This document shows positions 33,986-42,161 of a stretch of 64,000 bases of DNA, in pieces. The translations under genes were made by a program, and so were the position numbers. Below the pieces are notes generated by a model that made no database searches, was not told the DNA's origin, and worked only from the letters and a program-made list of their open reading frames with translations. Each line of letters starts with the position of its first letter. Position 1 is the first letter of the stretch. The DNA is from Eubacteriaceae bacterium Marseille-Q4139 (GTDB lineage Bacteria > Bacillota > Clostridia > Lachnospirales > Lachnospiraceae). The stretch spans positions 2,453,865 to 2,517,864 of the forward strand of contig JAGTTQ010000001.1 of NCBI GenBank assembly GCA_018223415.1, given 5' to 3'.

Positions 33986-35039
33986 ATTCCTTACGGATCT
34001 GTCCTGGTACCTGGCAATCGTCTTTCCTCTGATGGTGGCGGCGCCAGTCCTTCTTAAAGTCATCCTTACGGCTGTTCCGGCGGCCTGGGCCGTGTGGCTC
34101 ATGATAACCGGGAGAAAGCGGGACATGGGCGGCGGCGCCCAGGATGCGATCCTGTTTGAGGGAAAGCTTCTGGCGGTTGCTGCCATTCTGGAGCTTGCGA
34201 TGCTGGGGGTCAGCCGGTGGCAGTCCCAGTGCGGCGTGTTTGTCCTGGCCTTCTTTGTTTTCGGAATCCTGCTTTTGAGGGTCAGCCGCGTTTCGGAAGC
34301 GGAACAGAGCAAGGCGAAGTTTCTGGGGCTTAACGGCCTGTATCTTTTTTTATTGGCCGTCTGCGCCTTCCTTCTTTCCATGCGGCCTGTCCGGGAGGCG
34401 GCAGTCTCCTTTGTGAGCGGCATGTACCGGTACCTGATCCTGCCGCTTCTGATTCTCATGGTGCGTGCCCTTGTGCTGGTATTTGAGATTCTCGGCCGGT
34501 TTATTCCGGCGCTTGAGCCTCTCTCTCAGTATGAGGCGGAGCTTACGCTCGAGACAGGGCTTGAGGCAGAGACGGCCCAGATGACTGTGTCGGAGACGCC
34601 GGTCTTTTTCAAGGTTTTCGGCATCCTGCTTGCGGCTGTGCTCGGTTTTTTATTTCTGCGTTACCTGTACCGGAAATTTTCCGACGTGGGCCGGTATGAC
34701 GGGCGTGACAACGCCGGGACTTCCGTCCGGGAACAGCTTTCGCCGGGCGGTGAGAGGCAGAGCGGATGGGGGGAACTTTCCTCGGAACGGAATATCCGCT
34801 ATTACTATCGGAAATTTTTAAAGTTGTGCAGAAAGCGCGGCCTCTATCCCGAGGGCATTGCGACGAGCCTGGCCGTAGAACAGGCGGCCCGCAGCTTGTG
34901 GCAGGAAGACGGGCTTTCGGCTTTCCGGGAACAGTATTTAAAGGTTCGCTACGGCGGCCATAAGGAAAGCAGCGAGGAGAAAAAGAGAGACAGGGAGCAG
35001 TACCGGAAGTTAAAAGCGGAAGAAAAGGAATACAGATAG
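33966..35039 (+). CDS. DUF4129 domain membrane protein
   Basis: 357 residues from the ATG at 33966 (GGAGGGGG upstream). About six membrane helices in the first 190 residues and one near 215-235 are followed by a cytoplasmic C-terminal region with Y-Y-R-K-F-L-K-L-C-R-K-R-G, the DUF4129 core. This protein completes the common MoxR-DUF58-DUF4129 set; the transglutaminase-like protein that often follows is absent. Its terminator is split by an insertion sequence. Confidence 0.82.
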   Translation: MAVLILKFLTDLSWYLAIVFPLMVAAPVLLKVILTAVPAAWAVWLMITGRKRDMGGGAQDAILFEGKLLAVAAILELAMLGVSRWQSQCGVFVLAFFVFGILLLRVSRVSEAEQSKAKFLGLNGLYLFLLAVCAFLLSMRPVREAAVSFVSGMYRYLILPLLILMVRALVLVFEILGRFIPALEPLSQYEAELTLETGLEAETAQMTVSETPVFFKVFGILLAAVLGFLFLRYLYRKFSDVGRYDGRDNAGTSVREQLSPGGERQSGWGELSSERNIRYYYRKFLKLCRKRGLYPEGIATSLAVEQAARSLWQEDGLSAFREQYLKVRYGGHKESSEEKKRDREQYRKLKAEEKEYR

Positions 35040-35133
35040 AAAAAGGCCCCGTTTCGGCCGGTAAGATGATATGCTCCCTTCTAGGTAGACAGTTGAAATA
35101 ATAAAACTGTTTATCAAGGAGGGAGCATTTCTT

Positions 35134-35805
35134 ATGCGTAAATATTCTGCTGAAGATAAATTACGAATGGTAAAGCTTATTTTGGAAGCTAAACATAGTA
35201 TTACATCTGTATCAACAGGCGAAGGAATTCATCCTACTACTTTAGAAGAATGGATTCGTAATTATCAGTCTATGGGTTCAGAAACCTTTTACAACAAAGG
35301 ATGGACCAAAAGAACTTCTGCCGAGAAAGAGATTGCCGTACAAGAGTATCTTTCTGGTCTTGGTTCACTACGTGATATTTGTAAAAAATATAAAATTTCC
35401 AGTACTCGTACACTCAGGCAATGGATTGCGCTGTATAATGGTCATAAGGAACTGAAGGCTTCCAGAACAGGAGGATGTAGTCTTATGACCAAAGGAAGAA
35501 AAACAACGTTTGAAGAAAGAGTGGAAATTGCATCCTACTGCATTTCCCATGGCCATAACTATGCTGAAACATCAGAAAACTTTAAGGTGTCCTATCAGCA
35601 GGCACGAAATTACACTATCAAATACGAAACAGGCGGAGTTCCTGCATTACAGGATAACCGCGGCAAAAGAAAATCGGAAGATTCTCTTACAGAGGTGGAA
35701 AAGCTTCAAGCGGAGTTGAAACTGGAAAAAGCCAAACGGCAACGTGCAGAAATGGAGTTATCATTCTTAAAAAAATTAGAGGAAATCGAAAGGAGGCGGG
35801 GCTGA
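35134..35805 (+). CDS. IS3-family transposase OrfA (two HTH domains)
   Basis: 223 residues. Two helix-turn-helix segments are visible, about residues 5-60 (R-K-Y-S-A-E-D-K-L-R-M-V) and 115-170 (K-T-T-F-E-E-R-V-E-I-A), followed by a Lys/Glu-rich coiled coil. It binds the ends of the element and, fused by frameshifting, forms OrfAB. AAGGAGGGAG precedes the start. Near the end, seven consecutive A (35769-35775) in the A-AAA-AAA register give a slippery site into the OrfB frame. Confidence 0.92.
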   Translation: MRKYSAEDKLRMVKLILEAKHSITSVSTGEGIHPTTLEEWIRNYQSMGSETFYNKGWTKRTSAEKEIAVQEYLSGLGSLRDICKKYKISSTRTLRQWIALYNGHKELKASRTGGCSLMTKGRKTTFEERVEIASYCISHGHNYAETSENFKVSYQQARNYTIKYETGGVPALQDNRGKRKSEDSLTEVEKLQAELKLEKAKRQRAEMELSFLKKLEEIERRRG

Positions 35806-36704
35806 GCCTGATCCGCCACGAGCATATCTATCAGGCTGTCAAAGAAGAACAGAAAGAACACGATTATCCGATACAGGAGCTTTGTAAGATTGGCGGTGTT
35901 TCAAGGGCGGCTTATTACAAATGGCTGAACCATGAAATGTCAGAGAATGAACAGGAAAACCGAAAAATTGCGGAACTGATAGAAAAAATCCACATAGAAT
36001 CACCTGATAAGGGTTATCGCAGAATCCGTGATGAGTTGGAGCGTTACCATGACATTGATGTAAATGATAAACGTGTTTTGCGCATCTGCCGGAAACTTGG
36101 TATCAAATCCACCATTAAATATGCAAACGATAGCTGTACAAGACAGGATGCAAATCCACAGTACATAGCCGAAAATATCCTGAATCGTGAATTTACGGCA
36201 GAAGCTCCGAATGAAAAGTGGTTGACCGATGTAACGGAATTTCATTACTATATCGGAAATGAAAAGCACAAGGTATATTTAAGTGCAATTCTTGACCTGT
36301 ATGACCGAAGAATCGTATCCTACCGTATTGGAGACAGTAATAGTAATGCATTAGTGTTTGATACCTTTGATGATGCAGTCAAAGATAATCCTGATGCACA
36401 TCCAATGTTTCACAGTGACAGAGGCTTTCAATACACCAATAGAGCCTTTCATGCAAAACTTGAAGCAGCAGGGATGATGCAGAGCATGTCCAGAGTAGCA
36501 AAGTGTATCGATAATGGACCAATGGAAGGATTCTGGGGAATTCTAAAACGGGAGCGTTATTATGGTAAACGATTTATGGACAGAGAATCACTGGTGGTCA
36601 TGATAGAGAAATATATCAATTACTATAACAACAGACGTTTGCAGAGGAAGCTTGGTATAGTAACACCAATGGAGAAACACGAAAAATATTTACAGGCAGC
36701 GTAA
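35802..36704 (+). CDS. IS3-family transposase OrfB (DDE integrase domain)
   Basis: The frame, -1 relative to OrfA, is open well upstream of its first ATG at 35937 and encodes homologous residues from about 35802 (I-R-H-E-H-I-Y-Q-A-V), so expression by -1 frameshifting at 35769-35775 is likely. It has the HTH_21 region (P-D-K-G-Y-R-R-I) and the catalytic triad: D in W-L-T-D-V-T-E-F, D in F-H-S-D-R-G-F-Q-Y and E in M-E-G-F-W-G. Catalytic residues are all present. Confidence 0.9.
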   Translation: MSLIRHEHIYQAVKEEQKEHDYPIQELCKIGGVSRAAYYKWLNHEMSENEQENRKIAELIEKIHIESPDKGYRRIRDELERYHDIDVNDKRVLRICRKLGIKSTIKYANDSCTRQDANPQYIAENILNREFTAEAPNEKWLTDVTEFHYYIGNEKHKVYLSAILDLYDRRIVSYRIGDSNSNALVFDTFDDAVKDNPDAHPMFHSDRGFQYTNRAFHAKLEAAGMMQSMSRVAKCIDNGPMEGFWGILKRERYYGKRFMDRESLVVMIEKYINYYNNRRLQRKLGIVTPMEKHEKYLQAA

Positions 36705-36805
36705 AAATCTGCCAGCAGGTGATACCTACTGGCAGAAAAAAATTATATTTTTTTGATTGTCTACTTGACGGGAAGCAGTTCAAGATACCGGCCGGAGCGG
36801 GGTTT

Positions 36806-38350
36806 TTATGGGCGTTTTTCGCCTTTTTCCATATACTGCTTCGCATCTTTTAAGAAGCTGGCGACAATCAGAAGAATCACGGCGGCGATGGGAAAGGCCG
36901 CGATGATGGAGACGGACTGGAGATTTGCCATGGAGTTGTCGCTGAACACCAGGGCAATGGGGAACAGGATCAGCATGACGGCCCAGAAAATGATCACGGC
37001 GTTGTGGGGCTTTTCGTCTCCCGTGAGCTCCTTGTAGGTATAGCCGGAGGCCACCAGGGAGATGGAGTCAAAGCTCGTGGCATAAAAGGCAATCATAGCA
37101 AGGCCTAAAAGAATCAGGACGGCGGCCGGGAACGGGAGCGTCTGCACAATGGAGAGGATCACCGAATACAGGTCGCCGGTGGCTTCATAGAGGGCCATGA
37201 CGTCAAGGCGTCCCGACTCCTGGAGCCCGAGGCTGTAATTCCCGAGGATGATGAAGCTTAAAAAGGTGCTTCCGAGGCTGTAAACATAGCCGCCTAGGAT
37301 CGTCTGCCGTACCGTGCGGCCGCGGGAAATGCTGCCGATGAAAAACGGCGCCGCCACGCACCATACCATCCAGTAGGCCCAGTAAAAAATCGTCCAGTTC
37401 TGGGGGAATGACGTTTCCCTTAAAGGATCTGTATAGGTTGCCATGGAAAAGAAATTCTGAGCCAGGTTCCCGATGGCGGAAAAGCCTGTCTCAAGGATAT
37501 ACCGCATTTCACCGCCGAAGAACAGGACATAGGCCAGAAGGGCAAAAAACAGGTACATGCAGGCAGCGGCCAGTCTGGCAATGCCTTTCATCCCGCCGGC
37601 CACGGACACCGTATAGACGATGCAGGTCACGATCAGGATGGCGATGGTGATCCATTTGGAGGACGGAATGCCAAAAAGCGTGGAAACAATCTGGGAGAGG
37701 AGCGGCGTCGCCAGTCCGAAGGTCGTGGCCGTTCCGGCTAAAAGGGCAAACAGTGCCAAAAGGTCGATGAGGCGGCCCCAGAAGCCGTCGACGCGGGAAC
37801 CGAGAAGCGGCCGGCACGCCTCGGAATATTTCTGCTTTTTGCAGCCGCGCACATGGATCATGAAGCCGAAGGCCACGGCTAACACCAAATAAAACCCCCA
37901 GGGGATCGGCCCCCAGTGGAAGATCGGGAAGGTACTCGACCAGATCTGCATGCTGCCGAGCTCGGCAAGGTGCGGATCGGAGGCGTAGAGGATCCACTCA
38001 CAGAGGGAGTAAAAGAGGATGTCGGCGGCCAGACCGGCGGTAAACATCATGCTGCCCCATGTGAAGGCAGAATATTTCGGCTTTTCTCCCGGCTTTCCGA
38101 GACGGATATCCCCGTATCTGGAGAAGGCCAGATAGAGGGAGAGGAGAAAGATGCCGAGGCCGATGACGAGATAATAGAGGCCAAGGGTGTCTCCTAAAAG
38201 AAAACGGATCCATTCCAGGAGCTTTTTTGAGGATTCCGGAAATGCCGTAAAGCTTATAAAAAGGAACAGGATCAGGGCAAAGGGGATGACGGCAGCCGGC
38301 CAGTCAATCTGCTCCCTCAGCGGGCGGCTTGCTTGTTTTTTGTTGTCCAT
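36806..38350 (-). CDS. BCCT family transporter (betaine/carnitine/choline type)
   Basis: 514 residues from the ATG at 38350 (AAGAGGT upstream; a TTG seven codons earlier is the alternative). Twelve membrane helices are visible, with the family signature in W-T-I-F-Y-W-A-Y-W-M-V-W near residue 325 followed by P-F-F-I-G-S-I-S-R-G-R-T. BCCT carriers move quaternary amines such as glycine betaine, carnitine or choline with Na+ or H+, or by exchange. No choline-TMA or carnitine genes are next to it. Its natural terminator is the one interrupted by the insertion sequence. Confidence 0.93.
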   Translation of the reverse strand: MDNKKQASRPLREQIDWPAAVIPFALILFLFISFTAFPESSKKLLEWIRFLLGDTLGLYYLVIGLGIFLLSLYLAFSRYGDIRLGKPGEKPKYSAFTWGSMMFTAGLAADILFYSLCEWILYASDPHLAELGSMQIWSSTFPIFHWGPIPWGFYLVLAVAFGFMIHVRGCKKQKYSEACRPLLGSRVDGFWGRLIDLLALFALLAGTATTFGLATPLLSQIVSTLFGIPSSKWITIAILIVTCIVYTVSVAGGMKGIARLAAACMYLFFALLAYVLFFGGEMRYILETGFSAIGNLAQNFFSMATYTDPLRETSFPQNWTIFYWAYWMVWCVAAPFFIGSISRGRTVRQTILGGYVYSLGSTFLSFIILGNYSLGLQESGRLDVMALYEATGDLYSVILSIVQTLPFPAAVLILLGLAMIAFYATSFDSISLVASGYTYKELTGDEKPHNAVIIFWAVMLILFPIALVFSDNSMANLQSVSIIAAFPIAAVILLIVASFLKDAKQYMEKGEKRP

Positions 38351-38469
38351 ATGTTTACCTCTTGCGTTCAAAAAAATGATTTATTACTAATTATTGAACA
38401 TTATAGCATTGCCGGGGAGAGAATGCAAGGGGCAGTTTCTGAACTTTCTCTTACATATGTAAAAAATAC

Positions 38470-38498
38470 TTGACATTATAAAAGAAATATTGTACCTT
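38470..38498 (+). promoter_or_regulatory. Promoter of the XRE regulator gene
   Basis: A consensus TTGACA, a 17-base spacer and a weaker TACCTT lie 21 bases ahead of the start codon. Confidence 0.55.
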
Positions 38499-38519
38499 AT
38501 GGTTAAAGGAGGCGGATAC

Positions 38520-38717
38520 ATGAAAAATCTACGAATGAAAGCGGCCAGGGCGGCGAAGGACATGTCCCAGAGCGAGCTGGCCGAGAAAGCAGGCGTTACG
38601 CGGCAGACTATCGGGATGATTGAATCAGGAGAATATAATCCGACGTTGAACCTGTGTATTAAAATCTGCCGCGTGCTGGACAAGACACTGGATGAACTTT
38701 TCTGGGAGGAGGAATAG
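38520..38717 (+). CDS. Small XRE family regulator
   Basis: 65 residues from the ATG at 38520 (AAAGGAGGCGG upstream). It is nothing but a Cro/CI-type helix-turn-helix: S-Q-S-E-L-A-E-K-A-G-V-T-R-Q-T-I near residues 17-32 and G-E-Y-N-P-T-L-N-L after it. Proteins of this size usually pair with a cotranscribed membrane protein, as here, and control their own operon. The next gene starts one base after its stop codon. Confidence 0.92.
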   Translation: MKNLRMKAARAAKDMSQSELAEKAGVTRQTIGMIESGEYNPTLNLCIKICRVLDKTLDELFWEEE

Positions 38718-38718
38718 T

Positions 38719-39144
38719 ATGGACGAACGTGTAAAAGGAGAGTACAGACAAATTTATTCAGAGCTTTTAAGCATCATTCTTGTATTTACGGCCGTATCTC
38801 TTTTGGTGAAATTTTTCCTTTTTGATGCGGCGGTGTCGGAGTGTGTGACGGAATTCGTGATCCTTGTGTTTTCACCGGTTTACCTGGCTGTGCGCCAGTT
38901 CATGCGCGGCATCGGCCCGGAGGATGCGGTACCGGCAAAGCGGCAGAAAATCCGGTTTTTCTGTGCCCTGGGCGGCGCAGGGCTCGGATATCTTGCGGCG
39001 TCGGCCGCCCAGGGCGGCCTGACAGACGGCGGCGTATGGGGGAATTTCCTGATCTTTATCGTTTTCTTTACCCTGGTATATTATGCGTCGGGAAAGATTG
39101 GGAAACATTTCTCGGAAAAGACGGCGAAGCAGTATGAGGACTGA
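38719..39144 (+). CDS. Membrane protein of unknown function, partner of the XRE regulator
   Basis: 141 residues from the ATG at 38719, with GGAGGAGG upstream. Four hydrophobic stretches at about 14-32, 41-58, 81-97 and 105-125 predict a small integral membrane protein with a Lys/Glu-rich end. It has the layout of the DUF3796/DUF6773-type proteins that accompany small XRE regulators in Firmicutes; I cannot assign the family firmly. Directly cotranscribed with the regulator. Confidence 0.75.
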   Translation: MDERVKGEYRQIYSELLSIILVFTAVSLLVKFFLFDAAVSECVTEFVILVFSPVYLAVRQFMRGIGPEDAVPAKRQKIRFFCALGGAGLGYLAASAAQGGLTDGGVWGNFLIFIVFFTLVYYASGKIGKHFSEKTAKQYED

Positions 39145-39196
39145 TGGGAAGGAGATACTTTCTTCTGAAGAAAGGTTTCGAAAGGAGAGTTCCGGG

Positions 39197-39245
39197 GCCG
39201 GCCTCGCCATCAATTTGGCGCAGGCCGGCTCTTTGTCCTTTTTAC
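39197..39245 (+). terminator. Terminator of the XRE operon
   Basis: GCCGGCCT with AGGCCGGC and an inner CGCC/GGCG form the stem, followed by a T-rich tract. Confidence 0.75.
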
Positions 39246-39434
39246 GGGATCTTCAAGGATAGACGAAAGCAGCCGCCAACTACTGCGAATAGTTGACGGC
39301 TGAACTCAGTTTAGCTGTAAACGAATGAGGGAGGGGCGCTTCTCTGGCGTCCCCCTTTTCGGTTATCAATATGACACATCTGGCGAAGCGTTTCAAAGAT
39401 TTTTTTATTCATTCGTCCAATACGAGGAAAACTC
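39246..39434. other. Gene-free stretch with two further hairpins
   Basis: AGCCGCCAACTA at 39271-39282 pairs with TAGTTGACGGCT at 39290-39301 (one mismatch). A second stem at 39333-39354 (GGGGCGC with GCGTCCCC) is followed by TTTT. The 85 bases between the XRE terminator and this second terminator-like stem could be a small RNA or a remnant of a mobile element. No promoter or gene is convincing. Confidence 0.4.
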
Positions 39435-39917
39435 CTATCGCACCTTCACAGTCTCCGCAATCACAAATCCCATCTTTTTATAAAGGGAAACAGCCCTCTC
39501 GTTCCATGCTGCCGCGTGGAGAAATATTTCTTCTCCTGCGGTGCCGCCGTTCGCTGCCTGCCGGTTCCTGATATGATGCATCCCCCAGAGCAGCAGCGCC
39601 TTGCCGATTCCCATCCCCTGACATGGCTTTGCCACAAACAGATCGTCGATTTCGTTCCCGTAACAGGAGACGGCGCCTGCAATCGCGCCGTCCCTGAAAT
39701 ACAGAAACGTGTGCTCTGCATTGCCAGACATTTGGGAAAAGTCAGAAAGGTAATTGAACGGTTCAATCTCCAGGGCTTTCCGCATTTCATAAAAGCATTC
39801 ATTGTACCGCGCCTGATATTCCGGCCAGAAGCGTTCCTCGAAAGGGACGCAGCAGATCCCGGCTTCTTTCTTTGGCATTTCCGTACAGACCATGGTGTAT
39901 GCGATGATTTCTTTCAT
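39435..39917 (-). CDS. GNAT family N-acetyltransferase
   Basis: 160 residues with AGGAGG ahead of the start. The acetyl-CoA binding motif is visible as D-D-L-F-V-A-K-P-C-Q-G-M-G-I-G-K-A-L-L, and the C-terminal strand W-N-E-R-A-V-S-L-Y-K-K-M-G-F is typical of the fold. The acceptor is unknown. It lies 39 bases downstream of gltS on the same strand and may be cotranscribed. Confidence 0.9.
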   Translation of the reverse strand: MKEIIAYTMVCTEMPKKEAGICCVPFEERFWPEYQARYNECFYEMRKALEIEPFNYLSDFSQMSGNAEHTFLYFRDGAIAGAVSCYGNEIDDLFVAKPCQGMGIGKALLLWGMHHIRNRQAANGGTAGEEIFLHAAAWNERAVSLYKKMGFVIAETVKVR

Positions 39918-39956
39918 TCCGGCGCCTCCTGGAAGAATCGTTCTGTTCCCGCAGGT

Positions 39957-41168
39957 TTACGGGAGGAAGTTCATAAACAGCGTAATCAGGATGCTGTTGA
40001 TAAAGTCGATGAACAGGCTGCCAACCAGCGGCACGACGAAATATGCCGTCGGGGACGGGCCGTATTTGGAGGTTACGGCCTGCATGTTCGCCATGGCGTT
40101 GGGCGTAGCACCCATTCCGAAGCCGCAGAAGCCTGTCGTCATGACAGCAGCATCGTAGTTTCTGCCAAGAAGCGTGAAGACGATGAAATAGGCGAAGAAT
40201 GCCATCAGAACCGTCTGTCCGGCCAGCATGACAACCATCGGGAGAGCCAGCTCTGCAAGCTGCCAGAGCTTTAAGCCCATCATGGCGAGGCCAAGGAACA
40301 GGGAGAGGGAGAAGCTGCCGATGGTGCTGATCTCCTCCATGGGGACATCCTTTTCGCGCACGTCCATGACATTGCGGATGGCGGCTGCCACAACCATGGC
40401 GCCTATGTAGCTGGGGAACGACATGGGCTGTCCCATGATCGTGATTTTCTGGAGCAGGGAGGACACGACGGTTCCGGCGCCGATGGCGATAGCCAGGTAC
40501 AGGGACGCGTCCAGGAAGCGGCGTGAGTCGATGGCCCCGGTCACTTCATTTTTGTCCACAACCACCTCGTTGGAGCCAGTGGCGCTTTCCGTGGAATGCA
40601 GGTTCAGAGAGTGGATTCTGCGGTAAGCGATGGGGCCGCCGATGACGCAGCCGGCCACGAGGCCGAAGGTGGCAGACGCGATGGCAACCGCGTGGGCGCC
40701 GGTCACACCGGCAGTTTCCAGAACGGGGCCAAAGGCACCTGCGGTGCCGTGCCCGCCGACCATCGGGATGGAGCCGGTAGCAAGCCCCAGCCGCGGGTCA
40801 AGATGGAAGGCTGCCGCAAGGGCGCTTCCCAGGACGTTCTGGAGAATTACCATGAGGACTGCCAGACCAAGGAAAAGGAAGACCTGGATGCCGCCCTTTT
40901 TTAGCAGGCGGAAGCAGGCCGTAAAGCCGACGCTGCAAAAGAATACGGTCATAAAAAAGTTCTGAAGCGTAGCATCAAAGGAAATCTCAAGGATTCCGGC
41001 GGAACGCAGGATTACATGAACCAGGGCGTAGACGACGCCTCCCACCACAGGCTCCGGAATGCAGTATTTTTTGAGAACCGGGAAAAGCCCCGTAAGCACA
41101 CGGCCAAGGAGCAGCACGACGGCTGCTACGGCCACAGCCTGATACATGTTCAGTTCAATCGAAAACAT
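39957..41168 (-). CDS. gltS: Sodium/glutamate symporter
   Basis: 403 residues with GGAGGTG before the start, the standard GltS length. Two five-helix halves carry the pore-loop motifs G-S-I-P-M-V-G-G-H-G-T-A-G-A in the first half and G-F-C-G-F-G-M-G-A-T-P-N-A in the second, both hallmarks of GltS. It takes up glutamate with Na+. Located just downstream of a GlnK/GlnL-like two-component operon on the same strand but separated by a terminator, it is a likely target of that system. Confidence 0.95.
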   Translation of the reverse strand: MFSIELNMYQAVAVAAVVLLLGRVLTGLFPVLKKYCIPEPVVGGVVYALVHVILRSAGILEISFDATLQNFFMTVFFCSVGFTACFRLLKKGGIQVFLFLGLAVLMVILQNVLGSALAAAFHLDPRLGLATGSIPMVGGHGTAGAFGPVLETAGVTGAHAVAIASATFGLVAGCVIGGPIAYRRIHSLNLHSTESATGSNEVVVDKNEVTGAIDSRRFLDASLYLAIAIGAGTVVSSLLQKITIMGQPMSFPSYIGAMVVAAAIRNVMDVREKDVPMEEISTIGSFSLSLFLGLAMMGLKLWQLAELALPMVVMLAGQTVLMAFFAYFIVFTLLGRNYDAAVMTTGFCGFGMGATPNAMANMQAVTSKYGPSPTAYFVVPLVGSLFIDFINSILITLFMNFLP

Positions 41169-41285
41169 GAAAACACCTCCATATGAATTTTTAAGACTCG
41201 TTCTCTTTCTATTATTTATACGAAAGAGTTGTCTGCATGGAAAGATTTTACAGGCTTTCTCTCAAAAAACTTCAGAAAAAGACAA

Positions 41286-41310
41286 AAAGCCTGCAAAAAA
41301 ATTGCAGGCC
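41286..41310 (-). terminator. Terminator after the two-component operon
   Basis: On the minus strand CCTGCAA, a T-rich loop and TTGCAGG are followed by CTTTTTGTCTTTTT, so the kinase-regulator transcript ends before gltS. Confidence 0.75.
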
Positions 41311-41318
41311 ATGGCCGG

Positions 41319-42161
41319 TTACTGCCGTTCGGCCTCCAGCATCAGACCGTCGATGAAGTTTTTGATGCTGACCTTTCCGCCGCTTTTCCGTTTGCCGCGG
41401 AGATAATCCATTTCTGCCTTGATTTCTTCAAAGGAAAACAAGGTGCCGGAATAGCTTGTGAAGGTTTCGTTTAAGAAGTCCTCGATCCCCATGTGGGCAA
41501 TGTTGGACATTCCGGCGGCAATGGCCCGGCGGATCCGCTGTTCCATATTTTTCGGCGAATCGCTTAAAAGCTCGCAGGTATGGCCGATGTTGAGCTGGGA
41601 AGCAGGAATCCGGTTTTCATAGAGATATTCACAGATTTTTATGATGTCTGGGCAGCCCTTTTCTCCGGACATGCCGAGACGGTTTAAGATGTAGCGCAGC
41701 TTCTTTAAATAAAGATGGAGCTCATTTTTCTCCCTGGTTTCCGGCGCCATGTCGCTTAAGAACATCCGCCGGATGTTGTTCAGGGTCTGCTCGTTTTCAA
41801 GCTGATGCCGGACATTTTTTAAAACAGACGTCACCTCGATGATGTTGATGGGCTTGCTGATGAAAAAATCAATGCCGGCGCTGTATGCCTTGCTGACAAG
41901 CTCCTTGGCGGATACCTGGGAGATCATGATGCACTTGATCTGACGGTTCTGGCGGCGCAGCTTCTGGACAAATTCGACGCCGTCCATCACCGGCATGAAA
42001 AAGTCCACCAGGATGACGTCCGGCCTGGCCCGCAGAATCTCCTCCACATCGGCGGGCTGGCCGCCGCAGTCGCCGCAGACCTCTCCGAGGTCGTGATCCT
42101 CGATGATATCCTCCAGGATGCTGATGACAGAAATGTCGTCCTCCACAATATAGATTCTCAA
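41319..42161 (-). CDS. Response regulator with YcbB (GlnL-type) DNA-binding domain
   Basis: 280 residues from a TTG start that overlaps the kinase stop (TTGA), so coupling is tight. The receiver domain has V-E-D-D near residue 6, the phospho-acceptor Asp in I-L-V-D-F-F-M-P and the Lys in I-S-K-P-I. The rest matches the YcbB output domain (L-N-R-L-G-M-S-G-E-K-G, A-A-G-M-S-N-I-A). In Bacillus subtilis GlnL (YcbB) controls glutamine uptake and glutaminase. With gltS downstream, this regulator probably controls glutamate transport. Confidence 0.88.
   Translation of the reverse strand: MRIYIVEDDISVISILEDIIEDHDLGEVCGDCGGQPADVEEILRARPDVILVDFFMPVMDGVEFVQKLRRQNRQIKCIMISQVSAKELVSKAYSAGIDFFISKPINIIEVTSVLKNVRHQLENEQTLNNIRRMFLSDMAPETREKNELHLYLKKLRYILNRLGMSGEKGCPDIIKICEYLYENRIPASQLNIGHTCELLSDSPKNMEQRIRRAIAAGMSNIAHMGIEDFLNETFTSYSGTLFSFEEIKAEMDYLRGKRKSGGKVSIKNFIDGLMLEAERQ

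Larger units (their letters stand above)
35068..36781 (+). mobile_element. IS3-family insertion sequence (IS150-like), about 1.7 kb
   Basis: Two overlapping transposase frames, AT-rich composition, and imperfect ends define it. The left end GATATGCTCCCTTCTAGG and the right end read inward GAACTGCTTCCCGTCAAG are followed on both sides by GTAGACA/TAGACA at the same distance. AAGAT directly flanks both ends (35063-35067 and 36782-36786), a 5-base target duplication. The ends could be set four bases further in (TGCTCCC / TGCTTCC), but then no matching duplication touches both ends. Both frames look intact, so the element may be mobile. Confidence 0.88.
35041..36810. terminator. Bidirectional terminator split by an insertion sequence
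   Basis: Left half 35045-35063 (GGCCCCG-TTT-CGGCCGGTA) and right half 36786-36803 (TACCGGCCG-GAG-CGGGG followed by TTTTT) are complementary. Removing the insertion and one copy of AAGAT rejoins them into one hairpin with runs of A before and T after, between the convergent DUF4129 and BCCT genes. Confidence 0.8.

Noticed and set aside
35068..36787. Alternative 4-base target duplication GATA for the insertion sequence
   Set aside because: GATA abuts the left end but lies six bases beyond the right inverted repeat. Using AAGAT gives symmetric ends and duplications that touch both.
39271..39301. attC-like integron recombination site
   Set aside because: The hairpin lacks the paired R-box core sites and there is no integrase or gene cassette nearby.
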